Source: Singulisphaera sp. GP187 (lineage in GTDB: Bacteria > Pseudomonadota > Gammaproteobacteria > Burkholderiales > Burkholderiaceae_C). Taken from it: a stretch of DNA of 9,209 nucleotides. The position numbers were made by a program, and so were the translations under genes. Position 1 is the stretch's first letter. Every line of letters starts with the position of its first letter. Below the pieces are notes generated by a model. The model had not been told where the DNA came from. It searched no databases and saw only the letters and a list, made by a program, of their open reading frames with translations. Below, piece by piece: positions 1-9,080 of this stretch. The DNA lies in contig CALPYQ020000035.1 in NCBI GenBank assembly GCA_943327965.2, forward strand, positions 1-9,209, given 5' to 3'.

Positions 1-831
1 ACCAGCCGTCAAATTTGGGACCGTCTGCAAAAAGAATTGCAACACAACGTGGCATTGCGCGTTAAAGAAACTGACGAAGAGGGTATCTTTGACGTGGCAG
101 GTCGCGGTGAATTGCATTTGACTATTTTGTTGGAAAACATGCGCCGTGAAGGTTACGAATTGGCCGTGTCTAAGCCACGCGTTGTTTACCGTGATGTCAA
201 CGGCGAGCGCCATGAGCCTATTGAGTTGGTCACTGCTGACATCGAAGAAACACACCAAGGCGGTGTGATGCAAGCTTTGGGCGAGCGCAAAGGTGAGTTG
301 GTCAACATGGAACCCGATGGCCGCGGCCGTGTGCGTTTGGAATACCGTATTCCTGCGCGTGGTTTGATTGGCTTTACCAACGAGTTCTTGAACTTGACGC
401 GCGGCTCTGGTTTGATCTCCAACATCTTTGACAGCTATGAAGCCCACAAAGGTGAAATTGGCGGCCGTAAAAACGGCGTATTGATTTCCATGGACGATGG
501 TGAAATTTTCACATACGCCTTGGGCAAGTTGGACGATCGCGGTCGCATGTTTGTGAAAGCCAACGACCCCGTATACGAAGGCATGATTGTGGGTATTCAC
601 AGCCGTGACAACGACCTGGTGGTGAATGCCACGCGTACCAAGCAGCTCACCAACTTCCGTGTGTCTGGCAAAGAAGACGCTATCAAAATTACGCCCCCCA
701 TTGACCTCACACTGGAATACGGTGTGGAATTCATTGACGATGACGAGTTGGTGGAAATCACACCCAAGAGCGTTCGCTTGCGCAAGCGCTTCTTGAAAGA
801 GCACGAGCGTAAGCGCGCAGGTCGCGCTTAA
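1..831 (+). CDS. typA: Ribosome-associated GTPase TypA/BipA, C-terminal part (5' end outside window)
   Basis: This is the last 276 residues of a translational GTPase of about 600 residues; the open frame runs in from base 1, so the GTPase domain and true start are missing. Visible parts, counted from the window edge, are the end of the EF-G-like domain III with the RGELHL motif (about residues 35-40), an EF-G-type domain V (about 59-140, including ETHQGG and the ARGLIGF stretch), and the BipA-specific C-terminal domain (about 140-276). That last domain carries the conserved [12 protein letters not shown] segment and ends in a basic tail. TypA binds the 70S ribosome at the EF-G site and is linked to 50S assembly and growth under cold or other stress. 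The BipA-type C-terminal domain separates it from EF-G and LepA. The stop is TAA at 829-831. I see no terminator hairpin after it; the next gene follows in 26 bases. Confidence 0.96.
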   Translation, partial: TSRQIWDRLQKELQHNVALRVKETDEEGIFDVAGRGELHLTILLENMRREGYELAVSKPRVVYRDVNGERHEPIELVTADIEETHQGGVMQALGERKGELVNMEPDGRGRVRLEYRIPARGLIGFTNEFLNLTRGSGLISNIFDSYEAHKGEIGGRKNGVLISMDDGEIFTYALGKLDDRGRMFVKANDPVYEGMIVGIHSRDNDLVVNATRTKQLTNFRVSGKEDAIKITPPIDLTLEYGVEFIDDDELVEITPKSVRLRKRFLKEHERKRAGRA

Positions 832-857
832 GGTCTAAAGCATCAAAGCACACCATC

Positions 858-1754
858 GTGCTGAAACTCAAACACGGTCATGCAGTCGCCCTGATGGTGC
901 TGGTGACCGCTATGTGGTCCATTGCAGGTGTCGTTACGCGCCACCTCGATCAAGTCCGCGGCTTTGAGGTGACATTTTGGCGAAGCGCATTTACTGCGCT
1001 TAGCTTGGTCATCATCATGAGTGTTTGGCGAGGGCTAGGTTTTTGGAAATCCTTGCCTTGGCGCAGTCCCTACTTTTGGTTGTCTGGTCTTTGCTGGGCT
1101 TGTATGTTTACAGCCTTCATGATGGCCCTGACCCTAACGGCTGTTGCCAATGTGCTCATTACTTTGGCATGTGGACCTTTATTAACAGCGCTTGGTGCCT
1201 GGTTATTTGTGTCTCATCGATTGCCACTGAGAACATGGCTGGCCATTGCCTTTGCTGGCCTCGGTATTGCACTCATCTTTAATTCTCAATTGCAATTGGG
1301 TGAACCCAATTTCTTGCTGGGCATTTGTGTTGCCTTGGTCGTGCCATTGGCAGGCGCAACCCAATGGACCCTGATTCAGAAAAGTCAAGCAAGCGGTCTA
1401 ACGCTTGACTTGGTGCCCAGCGTATTCATTGGGGCATTTTTGTCTGCGCTCGTTACATTGCCTTTGGCTTTGCCATTGCAAGCCAATGCGCACGACATGG
1501 GTTTGTTGGCCGTGTTGGGCTTGTTTCAGTTGGCCATACCTTGTACGCTTTCGGTTGTTTGCGCGCGAGTTCTAAAGGCGCCTGAAGTTTCATTACTTGC
1601 CTTGCTGGAAGTTATTTTTGGCATCGCGTTGGCATGGATCTGGGCCAACGAAGAGCCTCATTACAGCGTTTTAGTTGGCGGCAGCATGGTTCTTGCCGCA
1701 TTGTTTGCAAATGAATGGTTTGGATGGAGAGAACGCAATGTCGAATCTCAATAA
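858..1754 (+). CDS. EamA-family (drug/metabolite transporter superfamily) permease
   Basis: The 298-residue protein is almost entirely hydrophobic, with about ten predicted transmembrane helices (roughly residues 8-28, 36-56, 72-92, 95-116, 124-142, 152-172, 186-206, 212-230, 241-262 and 270-287). This is the usual size and two-repeat layout of the EamA branch of the DMT superfamily. Near the end of the second repeat, EVSLLALLEVIFG is the typical conserved segment, followed by a short cytoplasmic tail. Family members export or import small metabolites such as amino acids or sugars; the substrate cannot be read from the sequence. I take GTG at 858 as the start because it keeps helix 1 whole. 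An in-frame ATG at 894 would trim it, and neither has a strong ribosome binding site. The end overlaps the next gene by 17 bases, suggesting one transcript. Confidence 0.85.
   Translation: MLKLKHGHAVALMVLVTAMWSIAGVVTRHLDQVRGFEVTFWRSAFTALSLVIIMSVWRGLGFWKSLPWRSPYFWLSGLCWACMFTAFMMALTLTAVANVLITLACGPLLTALGAWLFVSHRLPLRTWLAIAFAGLGIALIFNSQLQLGEPNFLLGICVALVVPLAGATQWTLIQKSQASGLTLDLVPSVFIGAFLSALVTLPLALPLQANAHDMGLLAVLGLFQLAIPCTLSVVCARVLKAPEVSLLALLEVIFGIALAWIWANEEPHYSVLVGGSMVLAALFANEWFGWRERNVESQ
1726..1731 (+). promoter_or_regulatory. Ribosome binding site of the acyl-CoA hydrolase gene
   Basis: GGAGAG lies six bases before the ATG at 1738, inside the last codons of the upstream transporter gene. It favours 1738 over the in-frame upstream TTG at 1675 as the true start, and it means the enzyme can be translated while ribosomes finish the transporter. 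Confidence 0.7.
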
Positions 1755-2850
1755 TGCAACGAGCATCAGTTCAGAGCCAACGGTGATGTCTGAGGTGGTC
1801 GGTCGTGTTGGGTGCATCACACTCAACAGACCTAAGGCCTTGAATGCCCTGTCTTTGGAAATGGTCAGACTGATCACGCAAGCTTTGCTGTCGTTTCAAG
1901 CCAACCCTCAAGTTCTGGCTGTGTTGGTCAGAGGGCAGGGCAAAGAAGGGCCCTTCGGACATTTTTGTGCAGGTGGCGACATTCGGTTTTTTCACCAAGC
2001 AGCACTGGCGGGTGACACCAGCTTGGCCGATTTCTTCACTGAAGAATATGCACTGAACCACCTCATTCACACATACACCAAGCCCTACATCGCTTTCATG
2101 GATGGTGTCGTCATGGGTGGGGGCATGGGCATCAGTCAAGGTGCCAGTGTTCGCATCGTGACCGATAAAACACAGATGGCCATGCCTGAGACACACATTG
2201 GTTTGTTTCCAGATGTGGGTGGCGGGTATTTTCTAAGCCGATGCCCTGGTCGCATTGGTGAATATTTGGGTCTCACGGGCCAAAAAATCAATGGCCCTCA
2301 AGCGATTCAGGCTGGCCTGGCCGATGGCTTGATTGAAGTCCAACGCTTGCCGATGCTTTGGAAAACTTTGCTGAACACACCGTTTGAAAGCGGCCAAGCC
2401 GTAGAGCGTTGGATTCAAAGTCAATGCACAAAATTGGAAGCTGTTCCCTTTTCCAACAAGGCAGAAATTGACCAAATTTTTGCGTTGCCCTCTGCCTTGG
2501 AAATTAGCCTTGCACTTGCGCAGCACAACTCTGAATGGGCCAACCAAACCTTGGCAAGCTTGAACAAGGCTTCACCACTCATGGTTCATGTGGTCTTGGC
2601 TCAAATTAGGAAAGCCAGAAACATGAGTTTGGCTGACGATTTGCGAATGGAGCGAGACTTGGTTCACCATTGTTTCCACCTGCGCGAAAGCAGCGAAACC
2701 GTCGAAGGTATTCGCGCATTGGCCGTCGACAAAGACCATCAACCTCAATGGGCGCACGGCCAGATTGCAGATGTTTCCTCTGAGGAATGGCCATTGTTTT
2801 TTAACAGCCCTTGGACTGCCGACACACATCCGCTGCGTCACCTGAATTAG
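1738..2850 (+). CDS. Enoyl-CoA hydratase/isomerase family protein, probable 3-hydroxyisobutyryl-CoA hydrolase
   Basis: A 370-residue crotonase-superfamily enzyme of the HIBCH type (ECH_2 family). Such enzymes hydrolyse 3-hydroxyisobutyryl-CoA to 3-hydroxyisobutyrate and CoA in cytosolic valine degradation; some act on 3-hydroxypropionyl-CoA. Evidence in the protein: the LNRPKALNAL segment (29-38), the FCAGGD oxyanion-hole motif (76-81), a glycine-rich turn (126-135), and PETHIGLFPDVGGGYFLSR (150-168). In this last stretch E151 and D159 have the same spacing as the catalytic Glu and Asp of human HIBCH. The C-terminal half, with EGIRAL and DKDHQPQW, matches the HIBCH extension and is absent from short enoyl-CoA hydratases. 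The ATG at 1738 is chosen for its ribosome binding site and the family-like N-terminus. No other valine-pathway gene is in the window, so the exact acyl-CoA substrate is inferred. Confidence 0.88.
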   Translation: MSNLNNATSISSEPTVMSEVVGRVGCITLNRPKALNALSLEMVRLITQALLSFQANPQVLAVLVRGQGKEGPFGHFCAGGDIRFFHQAALAGDTSLADFFTEEYALNHLIHTYTKPYIAFMDGVVMGGGMGISQGASVRIVTDKTQMAMPETHIGLFPDVGGGYFLSRCPGRIGEYLGLTGQKINGPQAIQAGLADGLIEVQRLPMLWKTLLNTPFESGQAVERWIQSQCTKLEAVPFSNKAEIDQIFALPSALEISLALAQHNSEWANQTLASLNKASPLMVHVVLAQIRKARNMSLADDLRMERDLVHHCFHLRESSETVEGIRALAVDKDHQPQWAHGQIADVSSEEWPLFFNSPWTADTHPLRHLN

Positions 2851-2917
2851 GCTGTACATAACCCACAAATTGGCCAAGCACCCCTAGGCTTGCGCTTTCG
2901 ATGGCCTGCCAGTCATC

Positions 2918-3409
2918 TTAGCGGTGACGGCTCTTCATGGCGCGTTCTACTTCGCGCTTGCCTTCACGGTCCTTAATGGTGTCACGCTTGTCGTGCTCAG
3001 CCTTGCCTTTGGCCAGCGCCACTTCACATTTGATGAAGCCCGCTTTCCAGTGCAAATTGATGGGCACCAAGGTAAATCCTTTTTGCTCAACTTTGCTGGT
3101 GAGGCGGTCTATTTCGTCCCTTTTTAAAAGCAACTTGCGGGTGCGGGCTGCTTCTGGATTGACGTGCGTCGAGGCAGTTTTGAGAGGGTTGATTAAGCAG
3201 CCAATGATGAACATCTCTTTGTTCCGAATGACCACATAACCATCGGTCAACTGAACCTTGCCTTCTCGCACCGCCTTGACTTCCCAGCCCTCAAGCACCA
3301 TGCCGCACTCGTGCCGTTCCTCAAAAAAGTAGTCGAAGGCTGCCTTTTTGTTTTCAGCAATGACACCGGAAGAACCAGTGCCTTTAGATTTTTTGGGTGG
3401 CGTTGCCAT
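2918..3409 (-). CDS. smpB: SsrA-binding protein SmpB
   Basis: SmpB is the small basic partner of tmRNA. It brings alanyl-tmRNA to stalled ribosomes for trans-translation, which frees the ribosome and tags the incomplete protein for proteolysis. The 163-residue product is close to the usual 155-160, with a slightly longer Lys/Ser/Gly-rich N-terminus (1-20). Conserved landmarks are [11 protein letters not shown] (41-51), THV (81-83), [12 protein letters not shown] (89-100) and [17 protein letters not shown] (133-149). The basic tail to 163 is the part that enters the empty mRNA channel. The ATG reads as CAT at 3407-3409 on the plus strand; the bases before it contain no clear Shine-Dalgarno sequence. 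It is convergent with the hydrolase gene (67-base gap, no good terminator seen) and divergent from ratA, an arrangement also known in enterobacteria. The tmRNA gene ssrA is not in this window. Confidence 0.97.
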   Translation of the reverse strand: MATPPKKSKGTGSSGVIAENKKAAFDYFFEERHECGMVLEGWEVKAVREGKVQLTDGYVVIRNKEMFIIGCLINPLKTASTHVNPEAARTRKLLLKRDEIDRLTSKVEQKGFTLVPINLHWKAGFIKCEVALAKGKAEHDKRDTIKDREGKREVERAMKSRHR

Positions 3410-3435
3410 GAGGGTGATTTAATGCGCTAACTTGG

Positions 3436-3449
3436 CTTGCATTTGCAAG
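3436..3449. repeat. Small inverted repeat in the smpB/ratA divergent region
   Basis: CTTGC, a four-base loop ATTT, then GCAAG: a perfect 5-bp inverted repeat in the 84-base gap between the divergent smpB and ratA starts. It overlaps the self-complementary TTGCAA at 3443-3448, which could serve as a -35 element in either direction. It may be an operator half-site pair or a chance palindrome; at this length chance is a real possibility. Confidence 0.35.
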
Positions 3450-3472
3450 GGTTGTCTCAGAGAAATTACAAT
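3443..3472 (+). promoter_or_regulatory. Candidate sigma-70-type promoter for ratA-rnfH
   Basis: TTGCAA (3443-3448) and TACAAT (3467-3472) are separated by 18 bases, a fair match to a housekeeping promoter. Transcription would begin near 3479, leaving a leader of only about 15 bases before the ratA ATG at 3494 and cutting into the purine stretch GAAGAA (3475-3480). This is inferred from pattern only. Confidence 0.45.
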
Positions 3473-3493
3473 CTGAAGAACAGCGCTTATTGT

Positions 3494-3946
3494 ATGAAGA
3501 AACTTCTTAAATCCGTCCTAATCTGGTACTCCCCCGAGGAAATGTTTCGCCTGGTCACGGATGTCGATCAGTACAAGGAATTTTTGCCTTGGTGCCAGCA
3601 GTCCAAAGTACTTCAATTCACAGAGACGGAGATGGATGCAGAAGTTGGCATTGGCATTGCCGGCATGAATCAAGTTTTTGTGACTCACAACACCCACATC
3701 AAAAACCGTGAAGTGCGCATGAAGTTGGTCAAAGGGCCGTTTTCAAACTTGGATGGCACATGGTCTTTTGAGCCTGTGGGCGACGACACGCAAAGAGCCT
3801 GCAAAGTAACGCTTTCATTGGAATATGGCTTTTCTAGCGCTACTTTGGCCGCTGTGGTGGGGCCTGTTTTTGACAAAATTGCAGCCAGTTTGGTAGACGC
3901 CTTTGTCAAACGTGCCGAGCAGGTTTATGGGACAGAGTCGGCATGA
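3494..3946 (+). CDS. ratA: RatA/Coq10-type START-domain protein (type II toxin RatA family)
   Basis: A 150-residue protein of the SRPBCC/START fold (polyketide cyclase/Coq10 family). Landmarks are KSVLIWYSPEEMF (6-18), FLPWC (30-34), the GPFSNLDGTWSF stretch (81-92) and the C-terminal helix VGPVFDKIAASLVDAF (122-137). In E. coli the relative RatA (YfjG) was reported to bind 50S subunits and block 70S association, hence the toxin name. The same fold is that of Coq10, which binds ubiquinone or lipid precursors, so a respiratory-lipid role is also possible. The frame is open upstream to 3437, but I choose the ATG at 3494 because family members begin close to the KSVLIWYSP motif. Its TGA overlaps the rnfH ATG, so the two are probably translationally coupled. 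Confidence 0.9.
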   Translation: MKKLLKSVLIWYSPEEMFRLVTDVDQYKEFLPWCQQSKVLQFTETEMDAEVGIGIAGMNQVFVTHNTHIKNREVRMKLVKGPFSNLDGTWSFEPVGDDTQRACKVTLSLEYGFSSATLAAVVGPVFDKIAASLVDAFVKRAEQVYGTESA

Positions 3947-4308
3947 TTCACGTTGAATGTGTTGTCAGTCCTGCGGCACGTCAAAGCTTGACCCTTCGCC
4001 TTGAATTGATGGATGGCTGCACAGTGATGCAAGCCCTTCAAATTTTTAAAACTGCCTTCATCAAGGCATGTACAGATAGCCGCCATGAAGAAGCTGTTCA
4101 ACAAGCTTTTGGCCATGTGTCCGGCCAAGGTGTTTGGGGTCGTAAAGTCCCTTTGAGTTATGTTTTCAAAGATGGCGACCGCCTAGAAATTTACCGGCCA
4201 CTAAAAGTCGATCCCAAATTGGCCCGAAAACAACGTTTTCAACGCCAAGGGAAAGGCCGAACAGGTCTTTTTGCAAAGCGCCGGGTCGGTGCTGTTCCTG
4301 GCTATTGA
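3943..4308 (+). CDS. rnfH: RnfH family protein (RatB; ubiquitin-like beta-grasp)
   Basis: A 121-residue small protein of the RnfH/UPF0125 family, predicted to adopt a beta-grasp fold. Recognisable parts are the N-terminal strand with VECVVSP and RQSL, the VWGRKVPL segment (64-71), and KDGDRLEIYRPLKVDPK (76-92), the family signature. Members are usually about 95-110 residues. This one is longer through a central stretch (about 37-62) and a Lys/Arg-rich tail (95-121). The E. coli partner of RatA is called RatB, but an antitoxin activity is not established; the name RnfH comes from linkage to the Rnf electron-transport genes in other bacteria. The ATG sits in an ATGA overlap with the ratA stop. 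The product is probably cytoplasmic and its molecular role is not known. Confidence 0.88.
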   Translation: MIHVECVVSPAARQSLTLRLELMDGCTVMQALQIFKTAFIKACTDSRHEEAVQQAFGHVSGQGVWGRKVPLSYVFKDGDRLEIYRPLKVDPKLARKQRFQRQGKGRTGLFAKRRVGAVPGY

Positions 4309-5844
<1,536 letters not shown>

Positions 5845-5888
5845 ATCCATTTTTTAAATCGCAACTTTTATTTGAGCTTGTTCGACCC

Positions 5889-7502
5889 ATGCAGCACTCC
5901 AAAATTTTGATCCTTGACTTTGGATCACAAGTGACACAACTCATTGCACGACGCGTGCGTGAAGCACATGTGTTTTGCGAAGTTCACCCTTGTGATGTCA
6001 GCAGTGACTGGGTCCGCGACTATGCCAAAGACGGCAACCTCAAGGGCATCATCCTTTCGGGCTCGCATGCCAGTGTTTACGAAGTTGACGATCGTGCACC
6101 CGACGCCGTGTTTGAGTTGGGCATCCCGGTCTTGGGTATTTGCTACGGCATGCAAACCATGGCCGAACAACTGGGCGGCAAAGTGGAAGCCGGTCAAACG
6201 CGAGAGTTTGGCTATGCCGAAGTGCGTGCGCATGGTCATACGGAATTGCTCAAGGGCATTGAAGATTTTGCAACGCCTGAAGGCTACGGCATGCTCAAAG
6301 TTTGGATGAGCCATGGCGACAAAGTAACCCAGTTGCCTGCAGGTTTTAAAGTAATGGCGTCTACGCCGGCATGTCCCATTGCGGGCATGGCCGATGAAAC
6401 GCGTCATTTTTATGCAGTGCAATTTCACCCTGAAGTGACGCACACCATCCAAGGTCAAGCGCTCCTGAATCGATTTGTATTGGACATTTGCAAGGCGCGC
6501 CCAGATTGGATCATGGGCAACTACATCGAAGAAGCTGTGGCCAAAATTCGTGAGCAGGTGGGTGACGAAGAAGTCATCTTGGGCTTGTCGGGTGGCGTTG
6601 ACTCTTCAGTGGCTGCAGCCCTTATCCACCGCGCCATTGGTGATCAACTCACATGCGTATTTGTAGACCACGGCCTATTGCGTCTGAACGAAGGCGACAT
6701 GGTGATGGACATGTTCGAAGGCAAGCTGCATGCCAAAGTTATACGTGTCAATGCCAGCGATTTGTTCTTAGGCAAGCTGGCCGGTGTGAGCGAACCCGAG
6801 CAAAAACGCAAAATCATTGGTGGCTTGTTTGTTGATGTTTTCAAAGACGAAGCCGCTAAATTGAAAGCGGGTACGGGCGGCCATAAGGGCGCAAGTTTCT
6901 TAGCCCAAGGCACCATTTACCCTGACGTCATTGAGTCTGGTGGCGCAAAAAGCAAAAAAGCCGTCACCATCAAAAGCCATCACAACGTGGGTGGCTTGCC
7001 AGAACAACTGGGCCTGAAATTGTTAGAGCCTCTGCGTGAATTGTTCAAAGACGAAGTGCGTGAACTGGGTGTGGCGCTTGGTTTGCCCCGCGAGATGGTG
7101 TATCGCCATCCCTTCCCTGGACCAGGTTTGGGTGTGCGTATTTTGGGTGAAGTGAAAAAAGAGTACGCCGATTTGCTGCGGCGCGCAGATGCCATCTTTA
7201 TTGAAGAATTACGTAACTTTACAGACCCTTCAGGAAAGTCTTGGTACGATCTCACCAGTCAAGCCTTCACTGTCTTTTTGCCAGTCAAGAGCGTAGGCGT
7301 GATGGGCGATGGCCGCACTTACGACTATGTCGTGGCTTTGCGTGCTGTTCAAACGTCAGATTTCATGACCGCAGATTGGGCGGAACTGCCTTATGCCTTG
7401 CTCAAAAAAGTGTCAGGTCGTATCATCAACGAGGTGCGTGGTATTAACCGTGTCACCTATGACGTGAGTAGCAAACCGCCGGCCACTATTGAGTGGGAAT
7501 AA
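5889..7502 (+). CDS. guaA: GMP synthase (glutamine-hydrolysing) GuaA
   Basis: GuaA converts XMP to GMP using ATP and ammonia released from glutamine, in the cytosol. The 537-residue protein has a class I glutamine amidotransferase domain (about 5-200) with the triad Cys85 (GICYGMQ), His180 and Glu182 (FHPE). An ATP pyrophosphatase domain follows, with the P-loop SGGVDSS (234-240), and then the C-terminal dimerisation domain ending in KPPATIEWE. The other conserved stretches [24 protein letters not shown] and [11 protein letters not shown] are intact. It is about twelve residues longer than the E. coli enzyme through small insertions near 324-337 and 452-461. It starts 44 bases after guaB; the gap is AT-rich and holds no obvious terminator hairpin or strong ribosome binding site. 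The next gene begins 12 bases after its TAA. Confidence 0.98.
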   Translation: MQHSKILILDFGSQVTQLIARRVREAHVFCEVHPCDVSSDWVRDYAKDGNLKGIILSGSHASVYEVDDRAPDAVFELGIPVLGICYGMQTMAEQLGGKVEAGQTREFGYAEVRAHGHTELLKGIEDFATPEGYGMLKVWMSHGDKVTQLPAGFKVMASTPACPIAGMADETRHFYAVQFHPEVTHTIQGQALLNRFVLDICKARPDWIMGNYIEEAVAKIREQVGDEEVILGLSGGVDSSVAAALIHRAIGDQLTCVFVDHGLLRLNEGDMVMDMFEGKLHAKVIRVNASDLFLGKLAGVSEPEQKRKIIGGLFVDVFKDEAAKLKAGTGGHKGASFLAQGTIYPDVIESGGAKSKKAVTIKSHHNVGGLPEQLGLKLLEPLRELFKDEVRELGVALGLPREMVYRHPFPGPGLGVRILGEVKKEYADLLRRADAIFIEELRNFTDPSGKSWYDLTSQAFTVFLPVKSVGVMGDGRTYDYVVALRAVQTSDFMTADWAELPYALLKKVSGRIINEVRGINRVTYDVSSKPPATIEWE

Positions 7503-7514
7503 TTCACACGACAA

Positions 7515-9062
7515 ATGAAACTTCAAACATGTTTCAATCAAAGTCAGCCACTTCGCCTGCTGCTTGAAGCTTGTTTGCTTTTGTCATTGTGGGGTTGTGC
7601 ACAAGCACCCAACCTCAAGCCGTCGTTTGATGCTCCCGTTAGTCAAATAGAGCCTCAAGGTCCAGCCGCAGAGTGGCGAGCAGTCAATCGCCTAAGTTAT
7701 GGCCCTACACCTGCTTTGTTAGCAGACATCAAGTCGCAGCCTCATCCCAAAGCGTGGGCGCTCAAACAGCTGGAAGAAGCCCAAAAAGCCAGCCTTCGTC
7801 CGCCACAATTACCAGCCGACTTGGTCTCAATCAACGCTTCATTGCCAACTATTTTTGATGGGGCTCGCCAAGAACGAGAAGCGCGTGCCGCTGTTCCTGC
7901 AGGGACTCGCATCAATGAATTTGTTGCAAACGAGAGGCGTTTTAATTTTCAAGAACAACCTGACCCTTTGTTCTTCAACAGAACCCAAGTGAACAAAGCC
8001 ATCGCCTGGCGTTTGGCCAGTTGCGGCAGTGACGAATACGAACAACCCCTGCTTGCTCGCATGACCGAGTTTTGGTTTAACCATTTCAATGTTTACCAAC
8101 AAAAGGGGTCGGTCCGCCCCTTCGCAGGTCACTACGCCATCAATGTCGCACGTGCGCATGCGCTGGGTAAATTCGAGGATTTGGTTTTGGCCAGTGCCAA
8201 ACATCCCGCCATGCTTTACTACCTTGACCAGTGGCTTAGCGTTAGCCCGCAAGCCGCAAGGGCGGGTCAAAATGCGCGGGGTCTCAATGAAAACTACGCT
8301 CGCGAATTGATGGAGCTCCACACCTTGGGCGCCAATGGCGGTTACACCCAGGAAGATGTTTTGGAACTGGCCCGCGTGTTGACGGGCTGGACCATCGCAC
8401 CTCGATCGTCAGATGGGTTTCAATTTGTGATGCGTCTGCATGACGTGGGTCGCAAGTCTGTCATGGGCCAAACCTTGCCAACTTCTGCTTTAAACGCAGG
8501 TGTCAAAGAGGGCGAGCAAATCATTCGCTATTTGGCCAATCACCCAGCAACAGCCCAAAGAATTTCGCATCGCCTGGCCCAATACTTTGTAGCCGATGAT
8601 CCACCGAAAGCCTTGGTTGACCAAATGGCTGAAACTTTTTTAAAAACGGGTGGTGATATTTACCAAGTGATGTCTGTGATGTTGCACCATGCTGCGTTTT
8701 GGGACCCAGCCCACAAGTTGTATCGAACCCCTTACGATTTTGCTTGCGCCAGCATGCGTGTACTCAATGCAGGACAAGACCGTACCAAATGGTTGCAATC
8801 TTTTGGCTACGCAGCAGTTGCAGGACAAGCCATTCAAAACTGGCAAACACCCGATGGTTATTCCTTCAATGCCAGTACATGGCTAACCCCTGAAGCGCTC
8901 ACACGCCGCATTGACTTTGCATTGAACATAGCCCGAAACTCGCCAGAACGAACAGATCTGTATCCGTATTTGTCAGAAAGTACGCGTAAAGCTTTGATGG
9001 CGCAAACACCCTCGCAACGCATGGGGTTTGTGTTGGGAAGCTCTGAGTTGGTTTTTAAATAA
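7515..9062 (+). CDS. DUF1800 domain protein, probable lipoprotein
   Basis: A 515-residue member of the DUF1800 family, whose function is not known. The N-terminus has basic residues, a hydrophobic run and the lipobox-like LWGC, so Cys28 would be the lipidated first residue of the mature protein. The Trp at -2 and a Glu (18) before the hydrophobic run make this prediction less than certain. The family core is clear: VNRLSYGPTP (57-66), TEFWFNHFNV (184-193), AKHPAMLYYLD (228-238), the signature NENYARELMELHTLG (258-272) running into GGYTQEDVLELARVLTGW, then HDVGRKSVMG (309-318) and YRTPYDF (403-409). The start codon has no strong ribosome binding site and lies 12 bases after guaA, so it may be read through from guaBA. 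The DUF1501 gene follows in 18 bases, a pairing seen across many bacteria. Confidence 0.92.
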   Translation: MKLQTCFNQSQPLRLLLEACLLLSLWGCAQAPNLKPSFDAPVSQIEPQGPAAEWRAVNRLSYGPTPALLADIKSQPHPKAWALKQLEEAQKASLRPPQLPADLVSINASLPTIFDGARQEREARAAVPAGTRINEFVANERRFNFQEQPDPLFFNRTQVNKAIAWRLASCGSDEYEQPLLARMTEFWFNHFNVYQQKGSVRPFAGHYAINVARAHALGKFEDLVLASAKHPAMLYYLDQWLSVSPQAARAGQNARGLNENYARELMELHTLGANGGYTQEDVLELARVLTGWTIAPRSSDGFQFVMRLHDVGRKSVMGQTLPTSALNAGVKEGEQIIRYLANHPATAQRISHRLAQYFVADDPPKALVDQMAETFLKTGGDIYQVMSVMLHHAAFWDPAHKLYRTPYDFACASMRVLNAGQDRTKWLQSFGYAAVAGQAIQNWQTPDGYSFNASTWLTPEALTRRIDFALNIARNSPERTDLYPYLSESTRKALMAQTPSQRMGFVLGSSELVFK

Positions 9063-9068
9063 ATTGTT

Positions 9069-9073
9069 GGAGG
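9069..9073 (+). promoter_or_regulatory. Strong ribosome binding site of the DUF1501 gene
   Basis: GGAGG seven bases before the ATG at 9081, in the 18-base gap after the DUF1800 gene. It is the best Shine-Dalgarno match in the window and fixes the start of the truncated last gene. Confidence 0.8.
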
Positions 9074-9080
9074 TGGCAAC

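Noticed and set aside
1675..1737. Upstream TTG start adding 21 residues to the hydrolase
   Set aside because: The ATG at 1738 has a well-spaced GGAGAG, and the extra residues would be encoded by the end of the transporter gene without resembling the family N-terminus.
2851..2917. Possible bidirectional terminator between the convergent hydrolase and smpB genes (CAAGC ... GCTTG)
   Set aside because: The stem is only five base pairs with an eight-base loop, and no T-run follows on either strand.
5845..5888. Terminator or riboswitch between guaB and guaA
   Set aside because: The gap is 44 AT-rich bases with a T-run but no inverted repeat ahead of it, too short for a purine riboswitch.
5925..6458. 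Minus-strand open frame (177 codons) opposite guaA
   Set aside because: Same reasoning: it is fully inside guaA, has shadow-like composition and no recognisable domain.
7839..8321. Minus-strand open frame (160 codons) opposite the DUF1800 gene
   Set aside because: The plus-strand protein carries the full DUF1800 core through this region, and the antisense product shows no motif or signal.
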